Program-made: the position numbers and the translations under genes | Assembly (NCBI GenBank): GCA_049890195.1 | Contig: JBMHBY010000006.1 | Span: 186,001 to 250,000, forward strand | Origin: JAYQKL01 sp049890195 | GTDB taxonomy: Bacteria > Pseudomonadota > Alphaproteobacteria > RS24 | Reading direction: 5' to 3' | DNA: 64,000 nucleotides | Shown: positions 17,004-26,572 of the stretch, piece by piece | Position numbering within the stretch: position 1 is the stretch's first letter | Layout of the letters: each line of letters opens with the position of its first letter | Notes under the pieces: model-generated | The model's input: the letters and a program-made list of their open reading frames with translations, nothing else | Database searches by the model: none | What the model was told of the DNA's origin: nothing

Positions 17004-18167
17004 TTACTTATGCTTGAAATGCTTGGACAGCCGCAAGCCCTGTTTCTGATAATTTGACTGCAGCCCGGTTCCGTACAGCACCTCAGGTTGGTCGGTCAAA
17101 CGTTCATAGATGAGCCGCCCGATGATCTGTCCGTGCTCAAGAATGAACGGCACTTCCCGCGAGCGAACCTCCAAGACGGCGCGGCTGCCCCTGCCGTCGG
17201 CCTCTCCGGCGCCAAAACCGGGGTCAAAGAAACCGGCATAATGCACGCGGAATTCACCCACCAGCGGATTAAACGGCACCATTTCAGCCGCATGGCTTGG
17301 TGGAATGGTCACCGCTTCGCGGGACACCAGAATGTAAAACTCATCGGGATCAAGGATGAGCCGGCGTGACCCGTGCTGATAGATGGGTTCCCAATATTCA
17401 TCAATATCCAGAACCCCGACACGGTCGACATCAATCAAGCCGGCATGACGCTTGCCGCGGTATCCAATCAACCCCGTTTCCTTGTCCCCGAGCAGATCAA
17501 TCGAGAGGGCCAAACCACCGTCAATATTCGCCTGACTGTCGACCAGTCCGGTCTCCTCATGAAGCCGTTTGATTTCCGCATCACTGTGGGACGGGCTGCC
17601 GCGGCGGAAGCGGATCTGCGAAAGCCGAGAGCCGGCATGAACGAGGACCGGGAACGTCCGCGGGCTGACCTCAAGATACAAATGCCCCTTATAGCCCGGC
17701 GGCACCTTGTCGAATTCCGTTCCATAATCCGTGATCACGCGGGTAAAGACGTCAATGCGGCCGGTTGAGCTTTTCGGATTGGCAAAGGCCGTTGTGCGTT
17801 CCGGCAAAGCCAGAGCCTCCATCAGCGGCACGAGATACACGCACCCCGTCTCCAGGACCGCACCATTGGTAAGATCGATCTTGTGGTAAGCCAAATCATC
17901 CAGCTTGGACATGACTTGACCCGCCGGGCCGGGCAGGAAGCTGGCGCGAATGCGGTAAGCCGTATCCCCAAGCCGCAAATCCAGGGAGGCCGGCTGTATC
18001 TGGTCGTCCAGCACACCGCCAGGGGCCCAAATCTGTTGTTCGCGGATCATGTTACGGATGCCATGGGCCGGCAAAATACCGGTCGCATGGGTTTGACCGG
18101 GCGCCGTCACGGGTGCCTGATCACGTTCATCTGGGAACAACTGCATGGCTTGGTCAGTCTGGCTCAT
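17004..18167 (-). CDS. dcd: dCTP deaminase, long alphaproteobacterial form
   Basis: A 387-residue 2'-deoxycytidine triphosphate deaminase, about twice the E. coli length because two dUTPase-like barrels are fused in one chain. The N-terminal barrel has QPASLDLRLGDTAYRI near residue 58 and NPKSSTGRIDVFTRVI near 130, the catalytic Ser/Arg region, then GHLYLEVSPRTFPV near 160. The C-terminal half repeats the fold. It makes dUTP from dCTP for thymidylate synthesis. Its start is 260 bp from metZ, with divergent promoters between. Confidence 0.92.
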   Translation of the reverse strand: MSQTDQAMQLFPDERDQAPVTAPGQTHATGILPAHGIRNMIREQQIWAPGGVLDDQIQPASLDLRLGDTAYRIRASFLPGPAGQVMSKLDDLAYHKIDLTNGAVLETGCVYLVPLMEALALPERTTAFANPKSSTGRIDVFTRVITDYGTEFDKVPPGYKGHLYLEVSPRTFPVLVHAGSRLSQIRFRRGSPSHSDAEIKRLHEETGLVDSQANIDGGLALSIDLLGDKETGLIGYRGKRHAGLIDVDRVGVLDIDEYWEPIYQHGSRRLILDPDEFYILVSREAVTIPPSHAAEMVPFNPLVGEFRVHYAGFFDPGFGAGEADGRGSRAVLEVRSREVPFILEHGQIIGRLIYERLTDQPEVLYGTGLQSNYQKQGLRLSKHFKHK

Positions 18168-18328
18168 TTTAACTCTCCGTACCCAAGTTAAGGCGCGAAA
18201 GGCGTCAAGCGCAAGCCTGAAGCCTCAAGTTTTTGTGGAAAGCGGGCCATAACCCCTGAAGGCGCCGCCCAGACTTTCGCTTGACGTGAATCCTGTTTTT
18301 CGTCATTGTGCCGGAATATTGAATAATA

Positions 18329-18388
18329 TGTGGTGATTTGAGCCGGCTGGCTTGCGGCCACACAAAACAATCAGCTAAACAAGCCGGG
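18329..18388 (+). promoter_or_regulatory. SAM-II riboswitch
   Basis: The H-type pseudoknot of SAM-II is complete. P1 pairs TGTGG (18329-18333) with CCACA (18358-18362). Loop 1 carries TGATTTG. P2 pairs CCGGCT (18343-18348) with AGCCGG (18382-18387). The conserved GCTAAA is at 18374-18379. A possible promoter, TTGACG (18281) and CATTGT (18304) with 17 bp spacing, would start transcription just upstream. The element senses S-adenosylmethionine, and its location 41 bp before metZ fits methionine feedback. Confidence 0.93.
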
Positions 18389-18393
18389 CATGT

Positions 18394-18418
18394 CCGGCCC
18401 TGTGGTCGGATTTTTTTT
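18394..18418 (+). terminator. Riboswitch-controlled terminator before metZ
   Basis: CCGGCC (18394-18399) pairs with GGTCGG (18404-18409, one G-U) around a CTGT loop, followed by ATTTTTTTT. An alternative 5-bp hairpin, GCCGG (18383-18387) with CCGGC (18394-18398), would block it. The upstream arm of that hairpin is the P2 strand of the riboswitch. SAM binding would therefore free the terminator, a standard attenuation layout. Confidence 0.85.
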
Positions 18419-18429
18419 AGGAACGAAAC

Positions 18430-19641
18430 ATGACGGACACGAACAGGAAAAAATGGCGCTCACAGACCAATATGGTTCATGAGGCGGAGCCGCGCTCACC
18501 ATACGGGGAAACCAGCGAAGCCCTTTACCTTACCTCAGGTTATGCCTATGAGAGTGCTGAACAGGCTGAGGCGCGGTTTTTGGGCGAAGACTCCGGTTAT
18601 CAATACTCACGCTTCGGCAATCCGACGGTCCGCAGTTTTGAACGCCGCATGCTGGCCCTGGAGACAGCCGGCCTGGACAATGCAGACGCCTTTGACGCCC
18701 GCGCCACCGCGACCGGCATGGCCGCCGTCACCGCCGCCATGATGGGATACCTGCAAGCCGGCGATCATGTCGTCTCGGCGCGGGCCTTGTTTGGGTCATG
18801 CCGCTATATTGTGGAAACGCTTTTGCCGCGTTTTGGCGTGGAAACCACCTTGATTGACGGCTGCGACCCTGACGCCTGGGAAAAAGCCGTTCAACCGAAC
18901 ACCAAATATTTTTTCCTCGAGACACCGACAAATCCGGTTCTGGAACTGATTGACATTGCCCATGTCGCGGATATCGCCCACAGCCATAATGCGATGCTCG
19001 TGGTGGACAATGTGTTCGCCACGCCGGTGCTGCAAAAACCTTTGGCACTGGGGGCAGACATCGTCATTTACTCCGCCACCAAACATATTGACGGACAGGG
19101 GCGTTGTCTGGGCGGAGTCATCATTGGCCCGCAGAACTGGATTGATGACCACATTACAAACTTTATTCGCCAGACCGGACCGTCCCTCAGCCCGTTCAAT
19201 GCCTGGGTCATGCTGAAATCACTGGAAACGCTTGAACTGCGGGTGAACGCCCATGTTGACAATGCCGAAAAACTGGCTGCCGCCTTGGCAAAACACCCCA
19301 AGGTCAAACAGGTGATTTTTCCCGGCCATAAGGACCATCCGCAATTCGCCATTGCCGAAAAACAAATGTCACGTCCCGGTAATCTGATTGCAGTTGAGGT
19401 CGAGGGCGGAAAGCCTGGCGCCTTCAAACTCGCAAACGCTTTGGAGTTGGTGACGATTTCCAACAATTTGGGGGATGCGAAAACCCTGATTACGCATCCG
19501 GCCACGACCACGCATCAGAAACTGACCGAGGAAGCGCGTGCGGAAGTCGGCATTTTCCCCGGAACCCTGCGGGTATCTGTCGGCCTTGAGGATCCGCAGG
19601 ATTTAATTGATGACATGTTTCAAGCGCTTGATAAGCTGTAA
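18430..19641 (+). CDS. metZ: O-succinylhomoserine sulfhydrylase
   Basis: A 403-residue PLP enzyme of the Cys/Met metabolism family. It makes homocysteine directly from O-succinylhomoserine and sulfide. The PLP lysine is in SATKHIDGQGR near residue 215, and YSRFGNPT near 58 gives the neighbouring-subunit phosphate contact. DNVFATP near 193 holds the PLP-pyridine Asp. The SATKHIDGQGR context is typical of MetZ rather than MetB or MetC. Ribosome site AGGA lies 7 bases before the ATG. Expression is controlled by the SAM-II attenuator upstream; apaG follows 23 bp downstream. Confidence 0.93.
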   Translation: MTDTNRKKWRSQTNMVHEAEPRSPYGETSEALYLTSGYAYESAEQAEARFLGEDSGYQYSRFGNPTVRSFERRMLALETAGLDNADAFDARATATGMAAVTAAMMGYLQAGDHVVSARALFGSCRYIVETLLPRFGVETTLIDGCDPDAWEKAVQPNTKYFFLETPTNPVLELIDIAHVADIAHSHNAMLVVDNVFATPVLQKPLALGADIVIYSATKHIDGQGRCLGGVIIGPQNWIDDHITNFIRQTGPSLSPFNAWVMLKSLETLELRVNAHVDNAEKLAAALAKHPKVKQVIFPGHKDHPQFAIAEKQMSRPGNLIAVEVEGGKPGAFKLANALELVTISNNLGDAKTLITHPATTTHQKLTEEARAEVGIFPGTLRVSVGLEDPQDLIDDMFQALDKL

Positions 19642-19664
19642 CCGACGCTATTGGAGGCGACACC

Positions 19665-20057
19665 ATGTATGAAGCCATCACCCGCGACATCAAAATTTCC
19701 GTCGAAACCAAATTCATTGCTGAACAGTCCGACCCGGAAGAAAATTATTTCGTCTGGGCCTACCGCATCACAATCGAAAATATTGGGCATGAAACAGTCC
19801 AATTGATCTCAAGACATTGGCGTATTACAGACGCACTTGGCCGCCTGCAGGAAGTCAAGGGCGACGGGGTGATCGGCGAACAGCCTGTCATCGAACCCGG
19901 CGCCAGTTTCACCTATTCCTCAGGCACCCCCTTGAACACACCAAGCGGTTTCATGGTCGGCACCTATCAGATGCACACCGAGGACGGCAATCGGTTTGAT
20001 GCAGAGGTTCCCGGTTTCTCGCTGGACAGCCCCCATGGACATGAAGTGATGCACTGA
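19665..20057 (+). CDS. apaG: ApaG protein
   Basis: A 130-residue single-domain protein with a fibronectin III-like beta sandwich. Family motifs are YFVWAYRITIENIGHETVQLISRHW near residue 28 and GEQPVIEPGASFTYSSGTPL near 71, with the GxGVxGxQP loop that may bind phosphate. ApaG affects cobalt/magnesium tolerance and Ap4A levels, and its biochemical role is unsettled. It begins 23 bp after metZ and ends 2 bp before trkH. Confidence 0.93.
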   Translation: MYEAITRDIKISVETKFIAEQSDPEENYFVWAYRITIENIGHETVQLISRHWRITDALGRLQEVKGDGVIGEQPVIEPGASFTYSSGTPLNTPSGFMVGTYQMHTEDGNRFDAEVPGFSLDSPHGHEVMH

Positions 20058-20059
20058 GC

Positions 20060-21508
20060 ATGCAGGATTTCAGACCCGTTTTTTTCATCATCGGCGTGCT
20101 GTTGGCGGCATTGGCCGCAAGCATGCTGGTTCCGGCCGGGCTTGATTTCGTCTCTGGTGACGACAATTGGAAAAGTTTTGTCGCCGCCGCAGCCATGACC
20201 GGGTTTTTCGCTGGTGTCCTGGTGCTGACCAATCGCGGCGATGTCACGGTTTTGAATGTCCAGCAGGCATTTGCACTGACCAGCTGGTCGTGGATCAGCC
20301 TGACGGGGTTTGCCGCCCTGCCGTTTTGCCTGGGGGGGCTTGATCTGAGTTATACGGATGGGTTTTTTGAGGCGATGTCCGGCCTGTCCACCACCGGAGC
20401 GACCGTCATCGGTGATTTATCGGGCACCTCAAAAGGGGTGCTGCTGTGGCGGGCTTTGCTGCAATGGTTCGGCGGCATCGGCATCATTGTCATGGCCATC
20501 GCTGTTCTGCCCCTGCTGAATGTCGGGGGCATGCAGCTGTTCCGCATCGAATCCTCCGACAATTCAGAAAAGATTCTCCCGCGCGCAACTGAGATTGCCG
20601 GCTCGATAGCGAGAATTTATCTCGGCATCACCCTGGCCTGCGCCGTGGGTTATCTGCTCGCCGGCATGTCCGGGTTTGACGCCATCGCCCATGCCATGAC
20701 CACAATCGCCACGGGGGGCTTCTCTACCATGGACAATTCCTTTGCCGCCTTTGATTCGGCCGCAATCGACTGGGTCGCCATCCTTTTCATGATCGCCTCC
20801 AGCCTGCCTTTCGCCATTTATCTTCAGGCCGTCCACAGCAACCGGCTGCCCTTGTTTCAGGACGCGCAGGTGCGCACATTCGCCGCCCTGCTTCTGGGGT
20901 TGGTCGCGACAATCTGGGGCTATCGACTGTTCAGCACCGACATTGGCGCTCTGCACGCCCTGCGCGAAGTGTTCTTCAACGTCACTTCCGTGCTGACCGG
21001 AACCGGCTATGTCACCTCTGATTTTGATCAATGGGGAACACTGCCCCTCAGCCTGTTTTTTCTGATGGCGTTTATCGGCGGCTGCGCCGGTTCCACCGCC
21101 TGCGGCCTGAAAGTCTTTCGCTTCCAGTTGATCCTGAAAGCCGGGATCCGCGCGATCCGCCAGCTGGTTCACCCCAACGGCATTTTCGCTCTGCGCTATA
21201 ACGGCCGGCCGGTCAATGAAGAGGTTGCCGAGTCCGTGCTGACTTTTGCCATCACCTATTTCATCATTTTTATTTTGGTGGCCTGCGCCCTTGGGGTTTA
21301 CGGCATAGATGTCATGACGGCCTTGTCAGCCAGCGCCTCAACAATATCAAATCTCGGCCCCGGGCTGGGCGACATCATCGGGCCGTCCGGCAATTACGCC
21401 GGCCTGCCGGACGGCGCCAAATGGGTGCTGTGTCTGGCCATGCTGCTGGGCCGGCTGGAACTGTTCACCCTGCTGGTGATGTTGACACCGGCGTTCTGGC
21501 GGCGTTAG
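20060..21508 (+). CDS. trkH: Trk-type potassium uptake permease
   Basis: A 482-residue membrane protein with the four M1-P-M2 repeats of TrkH/KtrB. Selectivity loops are seen as STTGATVI near residue 111, TTIATGGFST near 214, SVLTGTGYVT near 312 and ISNLGPGL near 429. It takes up K+ driven by the membrane potential, together with a cytoplasmic TrkA-type NAD-binding subunit that is not in this window. It follows apaG by 2 bp and overlaps the convergent RND gene by 4 bp. Confidence 0.93.
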   Translation: MQDFRPVFFIIGVLLAALAASMLVPAGLDFVSGDDNWKSFVAAAAMTGFFAGVLVLTNRGDVTVLNVQQAFALTSWSWISLTGFAALPFCLGGLDLSYTDGFFEAMSGLSTTGATVIGDLSGTSKGVLLWRALLQWFGGIGIIVMAIAVLPLLNVGGMQLFRIESSDNSEKILPRATEIAGSIARIYLGITLACAVGYLLAGMSGFDAIAHAMTTIATGGFSTMDNSFAAFDSAAIDWVAILFMIASSLPFAIYLQAVHSNRLPLFQDAQVRTFAALLLGLVATIWGYRLFSTDIGALHALREVFFNVTSVLTGTGYVTSDFDQWGTLPLSLFFLMAFIGGCAGSTACGLKVFRFQLILKAGIRAIRQLVHPNGIFALRYNGRPVNEEVAESVLTFAITYFIIFILVACALGVYGIDVMTALSASASTISNLGPGLGDIIGPSGNYAGLPDGAKWVLCLAMLLGRLELFTLLVMLTPAFWRR

Positions 21509-24500
21509 GCGGGGGAAGAGGCGTCTGGTTCTGAGCTGCGACGGCGGCGGAGTCTGACGCGGAAATCCTCCTGGATGCCCAAAATCGCCGGCAAAACCAG
21601 CAGCACAAGAAACGAGGCGGACGCCAGGCCCCACGCCATGGTAATGGCAATCGGCATGATATACTGCGCCTGAACACTGGTTTCAAAAAGCATCGGCACC
21701 AATCCCACCACTGTCGTGGCAGAGGTCAGCACCACCGGGCGTAGCCGGTCCGTGACACCCTGCACGACGGCCGCACGCAATTGCGCACCCTCCGCCTGCA
21801 ACTCCTCAATTCGGGTAATCAGAATGATCGAATTGTTGACCAGAATTCCGGACAGGCCGAGCAGGGAGATCAAACTGAGAAAACTGAGCGGGGTCCCTTG
21901 AACAAAATGGCCGAACACAGCCCCGATCAACCCAAACGGAATGATCGACATGATGACAATGGGACGGGTGTAACTGGCAAAAACCAAGGCCAAAATCATA
22001 TAGATGGTGCCAAGCGCAATGATCAGACCACCCATAAAGCCCCTGAAAAACTTGTTCAATTCCTCAGCACGCCTTGAAACACGTTCCTCCACGCCATGAC
22101 GCTTGAGGATGGCGTTCAGCTTGTTTGCTCGGATTTCCTGGGACAGGGCCTCCGGGTTTTGCGAGTCGACATTATAATTGGCTGTCACGCGGACCTCGCG
22201 GCCGGACGGGCCGCGCCGGATTGAGGCAAAACCGGGTTTTTCTTGAATGCTGACGACTTCAGGCAAAGTGATGTATCTGGGCGGTGTACTGCCGGGGATG
22301 ACCAGATAGAAATTCTCAAGGTTTTGGGCGCCCGAGTCCCTAGGATATTGGACCTTGATGGTGACTTCAGTGTCGTCGCGGGTGAACCGCCGGGCAATCA
22401 CCCCTTCAAAAGCGTTGCGCAACTGCAGACCAACATTCTGGTTGGTGAAGCCAAGGGCCGCGCCGCGCTCATTCACCTCAATCAGGAGTTCCTGACGGCC
22501 ATATTTCAATGTGTCATTGACGGTCTGAACACCTGGATAGAGACGCAGCACCTCTTTCAAATCCTCCGCCGCGCGTTTCAGCTTTGCCGGGTCATCCCCG
22601 ACCAGCGTAAAGTCAATCGGCGCGCCGGCAAATTCATCAATCGCCTCACCGACATTTATGTCACGGACACCGGCAATGACCGGGATGTTTTTCTCAAATG
22701 CGCTGATGAAGGTGCGGGTGCGGATTTCGCGCTCCTCACTCGGGGTCAATTCAATCTGCACCGTGGCCAGATTGTTGCCGCGTGATTTGTCTGCCTGACC
22801 GAGGATGGTATAGCTTTGGTTGATCAATGACGGACCGTCACCGCGCAGCTCCAGATCAGTTTGATACATGGCCTGCTCAACCAGAAACATGCCCTTTTCC
22901 GTCTGCACTTTCGGAGTGCCCGGCTGGAACCGGATATAGGCACTCAGCCGCTCCTCCTCCGGTGCCGGGAAAAAGCTGAACGTGACCCAGCCGCTGATGA
23001 TGAGCCCGAAAATGACAATCAACACACTGACCGCCGCGCTCAACGTCGTGTAACGGTTGTCATAGGCCCGCCCTGCAATCGTCGGAAACCGGTTGGTCTT
23101 GAAGTCATCAAACTTGTCCCGGAATTTCCGGCGGATGCCTTTCGCCTGACCTTGGGGGAAGGACAAAGCATGCGCCATGTGCGACGGCAGGATAAAGTAA
23201 CACTCCAGCAGGCTGGCAATCAGGACAATGCTGACCACAACCGGCAATGTGGATGACATCGCCCCGAAACTGCCGCCGATCAGCAGAATCGGCAAAAACG
23301 CGGCCAGCGTCGTCAGTCCGGCGGCAAAAATCGGCTTGGCCATGCGTAAGGCCCCCTGCTCGGCAGCCTCCTCCGGCGTAACCCCCCCTTTGGCATAGAC
23401 CGCACTGGAATACTCCCCCACCACAATCGCATCATCCACAATGACCCCCAACATCATGATGAAGGCGAACATGGACAGCATGTTGATGGTCTGGTCAAAG
23501 GCGTCAAACAGGCTCAAAGCCATCATGATGGCAATCGGAATCCCCATTGCGACCCAGATCGCCACCCGCAGGTTGAGAAACAGGAACAGGATCAGCATCA
23601 CCAGAATAAAGCCGCCCGTTCCATTGCGGACGATCACGCCGATGCGTTGATTGATTTTTTCAGCCGTGATGTTGTAAACACTCAACTCCATGCCCCGCGG
23701 CAGGTTTGCCCTGACCCCGTCAACATATTTTCTGACCGTCTCCAGGGACTGCAAGGCATCGGTTGAACCGGTGCGGAAGACACTCATTTGCACGGCAGAC
23801 TGCCCCTGCTTGAAGGCGGCGGGCTGGTCGACGTCGAAATTCTCATACACTTTGGCGACATCGGAAACCAAAACGCGGTCTCCTGCCGGGCCGGTCCGCA
23901 CTTCAATATCTGCAATCTCCTCGGCGGTTTTGACCAGTCCGACCGAACGCACCTGTCGTTCGCGCTCACCGCGCACCAGACCACCGGGCAAATCCTGGGA
24001 TGACTGACGAATGGCGCCGGCAATATGCTCCGGGGTCAGGTCATAACGGCGCGTCATTTCTGATTGGGTCTCCACCCAGATCTCCTGATCGCGAACCCCT
24101 CTGAAATCGACTTTTGCAATGCCCCTGTTGAGCAGGTCATTTCTTATTTTTTTGGCCTGCTCCACAACGGTTCTTTCCTCATAAGGTCCGAACAGCAACA
24201 TGGCGACAACAGGTTCATAAGGGACATATTGCCGAATGATCGGGCGCTCAATTTCCTTCGGCAGGGTCGTAATCTGGTCGACAGCGGACTCGACATCCGA
24301 TTTTGCCTTTGACATGTCCCATTCGGACGCAAATTCAATGTTGAAAATGGCGATGCCGTCCGATGATGTGGCGGAAAAATTCTGTGCCCCCTCAACCAAC
24401 CGCAGACTGCTTTGAAGGGGATCAACGATGTTCAGATCGACATCCTCCGCACTGGCGCCGGGCCAGACGATGGAAACTGAAACCACTTCCACCTCGAAAT

Positions 24501-24672
24501 CAGGAAAAAACTGTCTGTTCACCTGATTCATGCCGTATATGCCCATGGCGATGGCAAAAATCATGAACAGGTTGGCTGCATTGCGGTGACGCACCATCAC
24601 CTTGACCATCGAGGCAAAAAACCCTGCATTGGTCTGCGGTGTTTCTGCTCCGGCAAGCGAGCTGTCAGACAT
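21505..24672 (-). CDS. RND efflux transporter permease
   Basis: A 1055-residue AcrB/MexB superfamily pump. Twelve transmembrane helices are arranged as one plus five on either side of two large periplasmic loops. The proton relay pair is in GVIVDDAIVVGE near residue 410, within TM4. The first periplasmic domain (about 60-340) contains PGASAEDVDLNIVDPLQ. Substrate specificity cannot be read from sequence. The membrane fusion partner gene ends 2 bp upstream. No TolC-like outer membrane gene is adjacent, so a shared one is presumably used. Confidence 0.95.
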   Translation of the reverse strand: MSDSSLAGAETPQTNAGFFASMVKVMVRHRNAANLFMIFAIAMGIYGMNQVNRQFFPDFEVEVVSVSIVWPGASAEDVDLNIVDPLQSSLRLVEGAQNFSATSSDGIAIFNIEFASEWDMSKAKSDVESAVDQITTLPKEIERPIIRQYVPYEPVVAMLLFGPYEERTVVEQAKKIRNDLLNRGIAKVDFRGVRDQEIWVETQSEMTRRYDLTPEHIAGAIRQSSQDLPGGLVRGERERQVRSVGLVKTAEEIADIEVRTGPAGDRVLVSDVAKVYENFDVDQPAAFKQGQSAVQMSVFRTGSTDALQSLETVRKYVDGVRANLPRGMELSVYNITAEKINQRIGVIVRNGTGGFILVMLILFLFLNLRVAIWVAMGIPIAIMMALSLFDAFDQTINMLSMFAFIMMLGVIVDDAIVVGEYSSAVYAKGGVTPEEAAEQGALRMAKPIFAAGLTTLAAFLPILLIGGSFGAMSSTLPVVVSIVLIASLLECYFILPSHMAHALSFPQGQAKGIRRKFRDKFDDFKTNRFPTIAGRAYDNRYTTLSAAVSVLIVIFGLIISGWVTFSFFPAPEEERLSAYIRFQPGTPKVQTEKGMFLVEQAMYQTDLELRGDGPSLINQSYTILGQADKSRGNNLATVQIELTPSEEREIRTRTFISAFEKNIPVIAGVRDINVGEAIDEFAGAPIDFTLVGDDPAKLKRAAEDLKEVLRLYPGVQTVNDTLKYGRQELLIEVNERGAALGFTNQNVGLQLRNAFEGVIARRFTRDDTEVTIKVQYPRDSGAQNLENFYLVIPGSTPPRYITLPEVVSIQEKPGFASIRRGPSGREVRVTANYNVDSQNPEALSQEIRANKLNAILKRHGVEERVSRRAEELNKFFRGFMGGLIIALGTIYMILALVFASYTRPIVIMSIIPFGLIGAVFGHFVQGTPLSFLSLISLLGLSGILVNNSIILITRIEELQAEGAQLRAAVVQGVTDRLRPVVLTSATTVVGLVPMLFETSVQAQYIMPIAITMAWGLASASFLVLLVLPAILGIQEDFRVRLRRRRSSEPDASSPA

Positions 24673-24674
24673 GG

Positions 24675-25859
24675 CTACTTCACCTCGACGAGCAGGCCGC
24701 TGGAGATCTCGCTGAATCGGGTCAACAGAACCTCCTCCCCGTCCTGCAGGCCGGCCAGAACATAAGCCTTCTCACCTGACCGGAGATAGACATCAGCCTG
24801 ACGCGCCTCAAGGCGGCTGTCCTTGACCACATAGAGTTGGTCATTGGAGTCCAACGCGTCAACCGGAATGATGGTTGCCCGGTCGAGATCGGGAAGCTCA
24901 AGAAGAACCCGGACAAACGCCCCGCCGCGCAGGACTTTGGCTTCATTTTGCGTGATGTCAGCATAAACATCGACACCACGGGTCCGTTGATCAATCAAGG
25001 CGCCGACACGCCGGACCTTTCCGGCATATTCAAATGCCTTGTTGCCGACGGTCCAGACAGCCTTCACAGGCTGGTTGACAATACTGCTGCCGGCACTTAA
25101 CAGGGAGCCATATTCGGCATCAGACAGGTTGAACCGCAGTTGATAATTGCTGGCGTCGCTCAAATGGGCGACAAAATCATTAGGGCTCACAAAGCGGCCC
25201 TCACGGGCATTGACCCGACTGACATAGGCGTCAAACGGCGCCGTGACCTGGGTGTTTTCCAGATCCCGGCGGGCCCGGCGCACAACAATTTTCAGCCTGT
25301 CATAGGCGCCTTTTTTGATCAGATAATCGGCGTTCCGGTCATCCAGATATTTCTTGGCCACCGTGCCTTTTTCAAAAAGCTTCTGTGCCCTTTCATAATC
25401 GGTCTTGCTGGTCATGTAAGAGGCCTTGGCGCCCAACAGCTGGGCCTCGGCTTCCGCCAGCGCATTTTCATAATTGAAGGGGTCAATGGTCAGCAGCGTT
25501 TCCCCTTTCTTGACAAACGCTCCCTCCTCAAGACCAGGCGCGACAGAAATCACCTCGCCTGAAACCAAGGTCCGCAAATCAATCTCACGGGCCGCCACGA
25601 TTTCCCCAAAAGCTTCCAAAACCGGCTTGACTGAGGAGAAGGTCACTGTCTGGACATTCACCGGCCAGGCTTTTTCAGACGGCTCAAACGGTTTGGTCTG
25701 CGGTTTGCTGACAATCATCACAACAAAGATGAAAACGGCGGACAGCAGGATTTTTGCCGGCAAGCGGGCTGTCTGGGGCAAAAACCCAGTCAAAAGGCCC
25801 AATACGCGCTCAATGCCTATTGCCAGCGCATAGTAAAGTTTTTTGAAAAAATCCAACAC
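24675..25859 (-). CDS. RND efflux periplasmic adaptor subunit
   Basis: A 394-residue membrane fusion protein. A single N-terminal transmembrane helix (about 35-52) anchors a periplasmic part in the usual order: barrel-sandwich half (VSGEVISVAPGLEEGAFVKKGE near 88), coiled hairpin (about 125-205), returning half (TAPFDAYVSRVNAREGRFV near 207) and beta-barrel. Translation starts at GTG, with AGGA about eight bases upstream. It bridges the RND pump encoded directly downstream to an outer membrane channel. Confidence 0.93.
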   Translation of the reverse strand: MLDFFKKLYYALAIGIERVLGLLTGFLPQTARLPAKILLSAVFIFVVMIVSKPQTKPFEPSEKAWPVNVQTVTFSSVKPVLEAFGEIVAAREIDLRTLVSGEVISVAPGLEEGAFVKKGETLLTIDPFNYENALAEAEAQLLGAKASYMTSKTDYERAQKLFEKGTVAKKYLDDRNADYLIKKGAYDRLKIVVRRARRDLENTQVTAPFDAYVSRVNAREGRFVSPNDFVAHLSDASNYQLRFNLSDAEYGSLLSAGSSIVNQPVKAVWTVGNKAFEYAGKVRRVGALIDQRTRGVDVYADITQNEAKVLRGGAFVRVLLELPDLDRATIIPVDALDSNDQLYVVKDSRLEARQADVYLRSGEKAYVLAGLQDGEEVLLTRFSEISSGLLVEVK

Positions 25860-25922
25860 AGCGTCGTCCTGTTTCTTGTTGGTTTATATAACGTGTTTGC
25901 GACGCAATCCCAGTCAGATTTT

Positions 25923-26525
25923 TTAAAAAACAATATTCTGCCGCCGCAAATAGGTCTCCATGCGGCGATCAAAATCCGTGCTCAATCTCTGGATGACCAG
26001 AAACCGTCCTGCGTCCAGCTCATTCAGGCTGATTGCCCCTTCACGGTTCAAAACAGCCCGCGCTTCAATGACCGTCTCACGCACCCCCCCGTTTTGCCCA
26101 AAAATCTCAGCCTTGACCGTCAAAACCCCTTTCAAAGAGACTTGCTCGCCATCGAAAAGGATGCCCCGAACTTGAGAGCGGGTTTCCGTGATGCCGGCCG
26201 CCATAATGGTGAAGGTCACTTTAGCGCTCTCAGATCCGTCCCCGCCCTCAAATCTTCCGCCATACGGCAACCGATCCTGCACCCAGTTTTCGACGATGGA
26301 AACTGGGTTGTAGGCAGACCCCTTCTGGTTTTGAAGTCCGGGGGCATAGGTGATTGCGGGCGGGGCGGCCTGCCAGTTCAGCCGCGGCATGTGGGCGAAA
26401 GTTTGTTTCTGGACCGGCGGAGACGGCGGCGCAATGGTGCAGGCGGCGCACAACACCAGAATAACAAGTAAAAACCCAAAAACTGGCCTTTTCTTTGCTG
26501 CAGGTGTCAGGCTGAATGCCGCCAT
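25923..26525 (-). CDS. Exported lipoprotein of unknown function
   Basis: A 200-residue protein with a type II signal peptide whose lipobox is LCAAC, about 29 residues in. The mature part has SIVENWVQDRL and a stretch of beta strands. The residue after Cys is Thr, so sorting to the outer membrane is likely by the +2 rule. No family could be named. The start at 26525 follows GGAGG; an ATG five codons upstream lacks a site. It sits between hslO and the RND adaptor genes with short gaps, so it may belong to the efflux operon, perhaps as an accessory; this is inference. Confidence 0.7.
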   Translation of the reverse strand: MAAFSLTPAAKKRPVFGFLLVILVLCAACTIAPPSPPVQKQTFAHMPRLNWQAAPPAITYAPGLQNQKGSAYNPVSIVENWVQDRLPYGGRFEGGDGSESAKVTFTIMAAGITETRSQVRGILFDGEQVSLKGVLTVKAEIFGQNGGVRETVIEARAVLNREGAISLNELDAGRFLVIQRLSTDFDRRMETYLRRQNIVF

Positions 26526-26572
26526 TTTCTGTCCTCCCAATATGTCGGCTCAAAGTTTGGCGCGTATAACAG

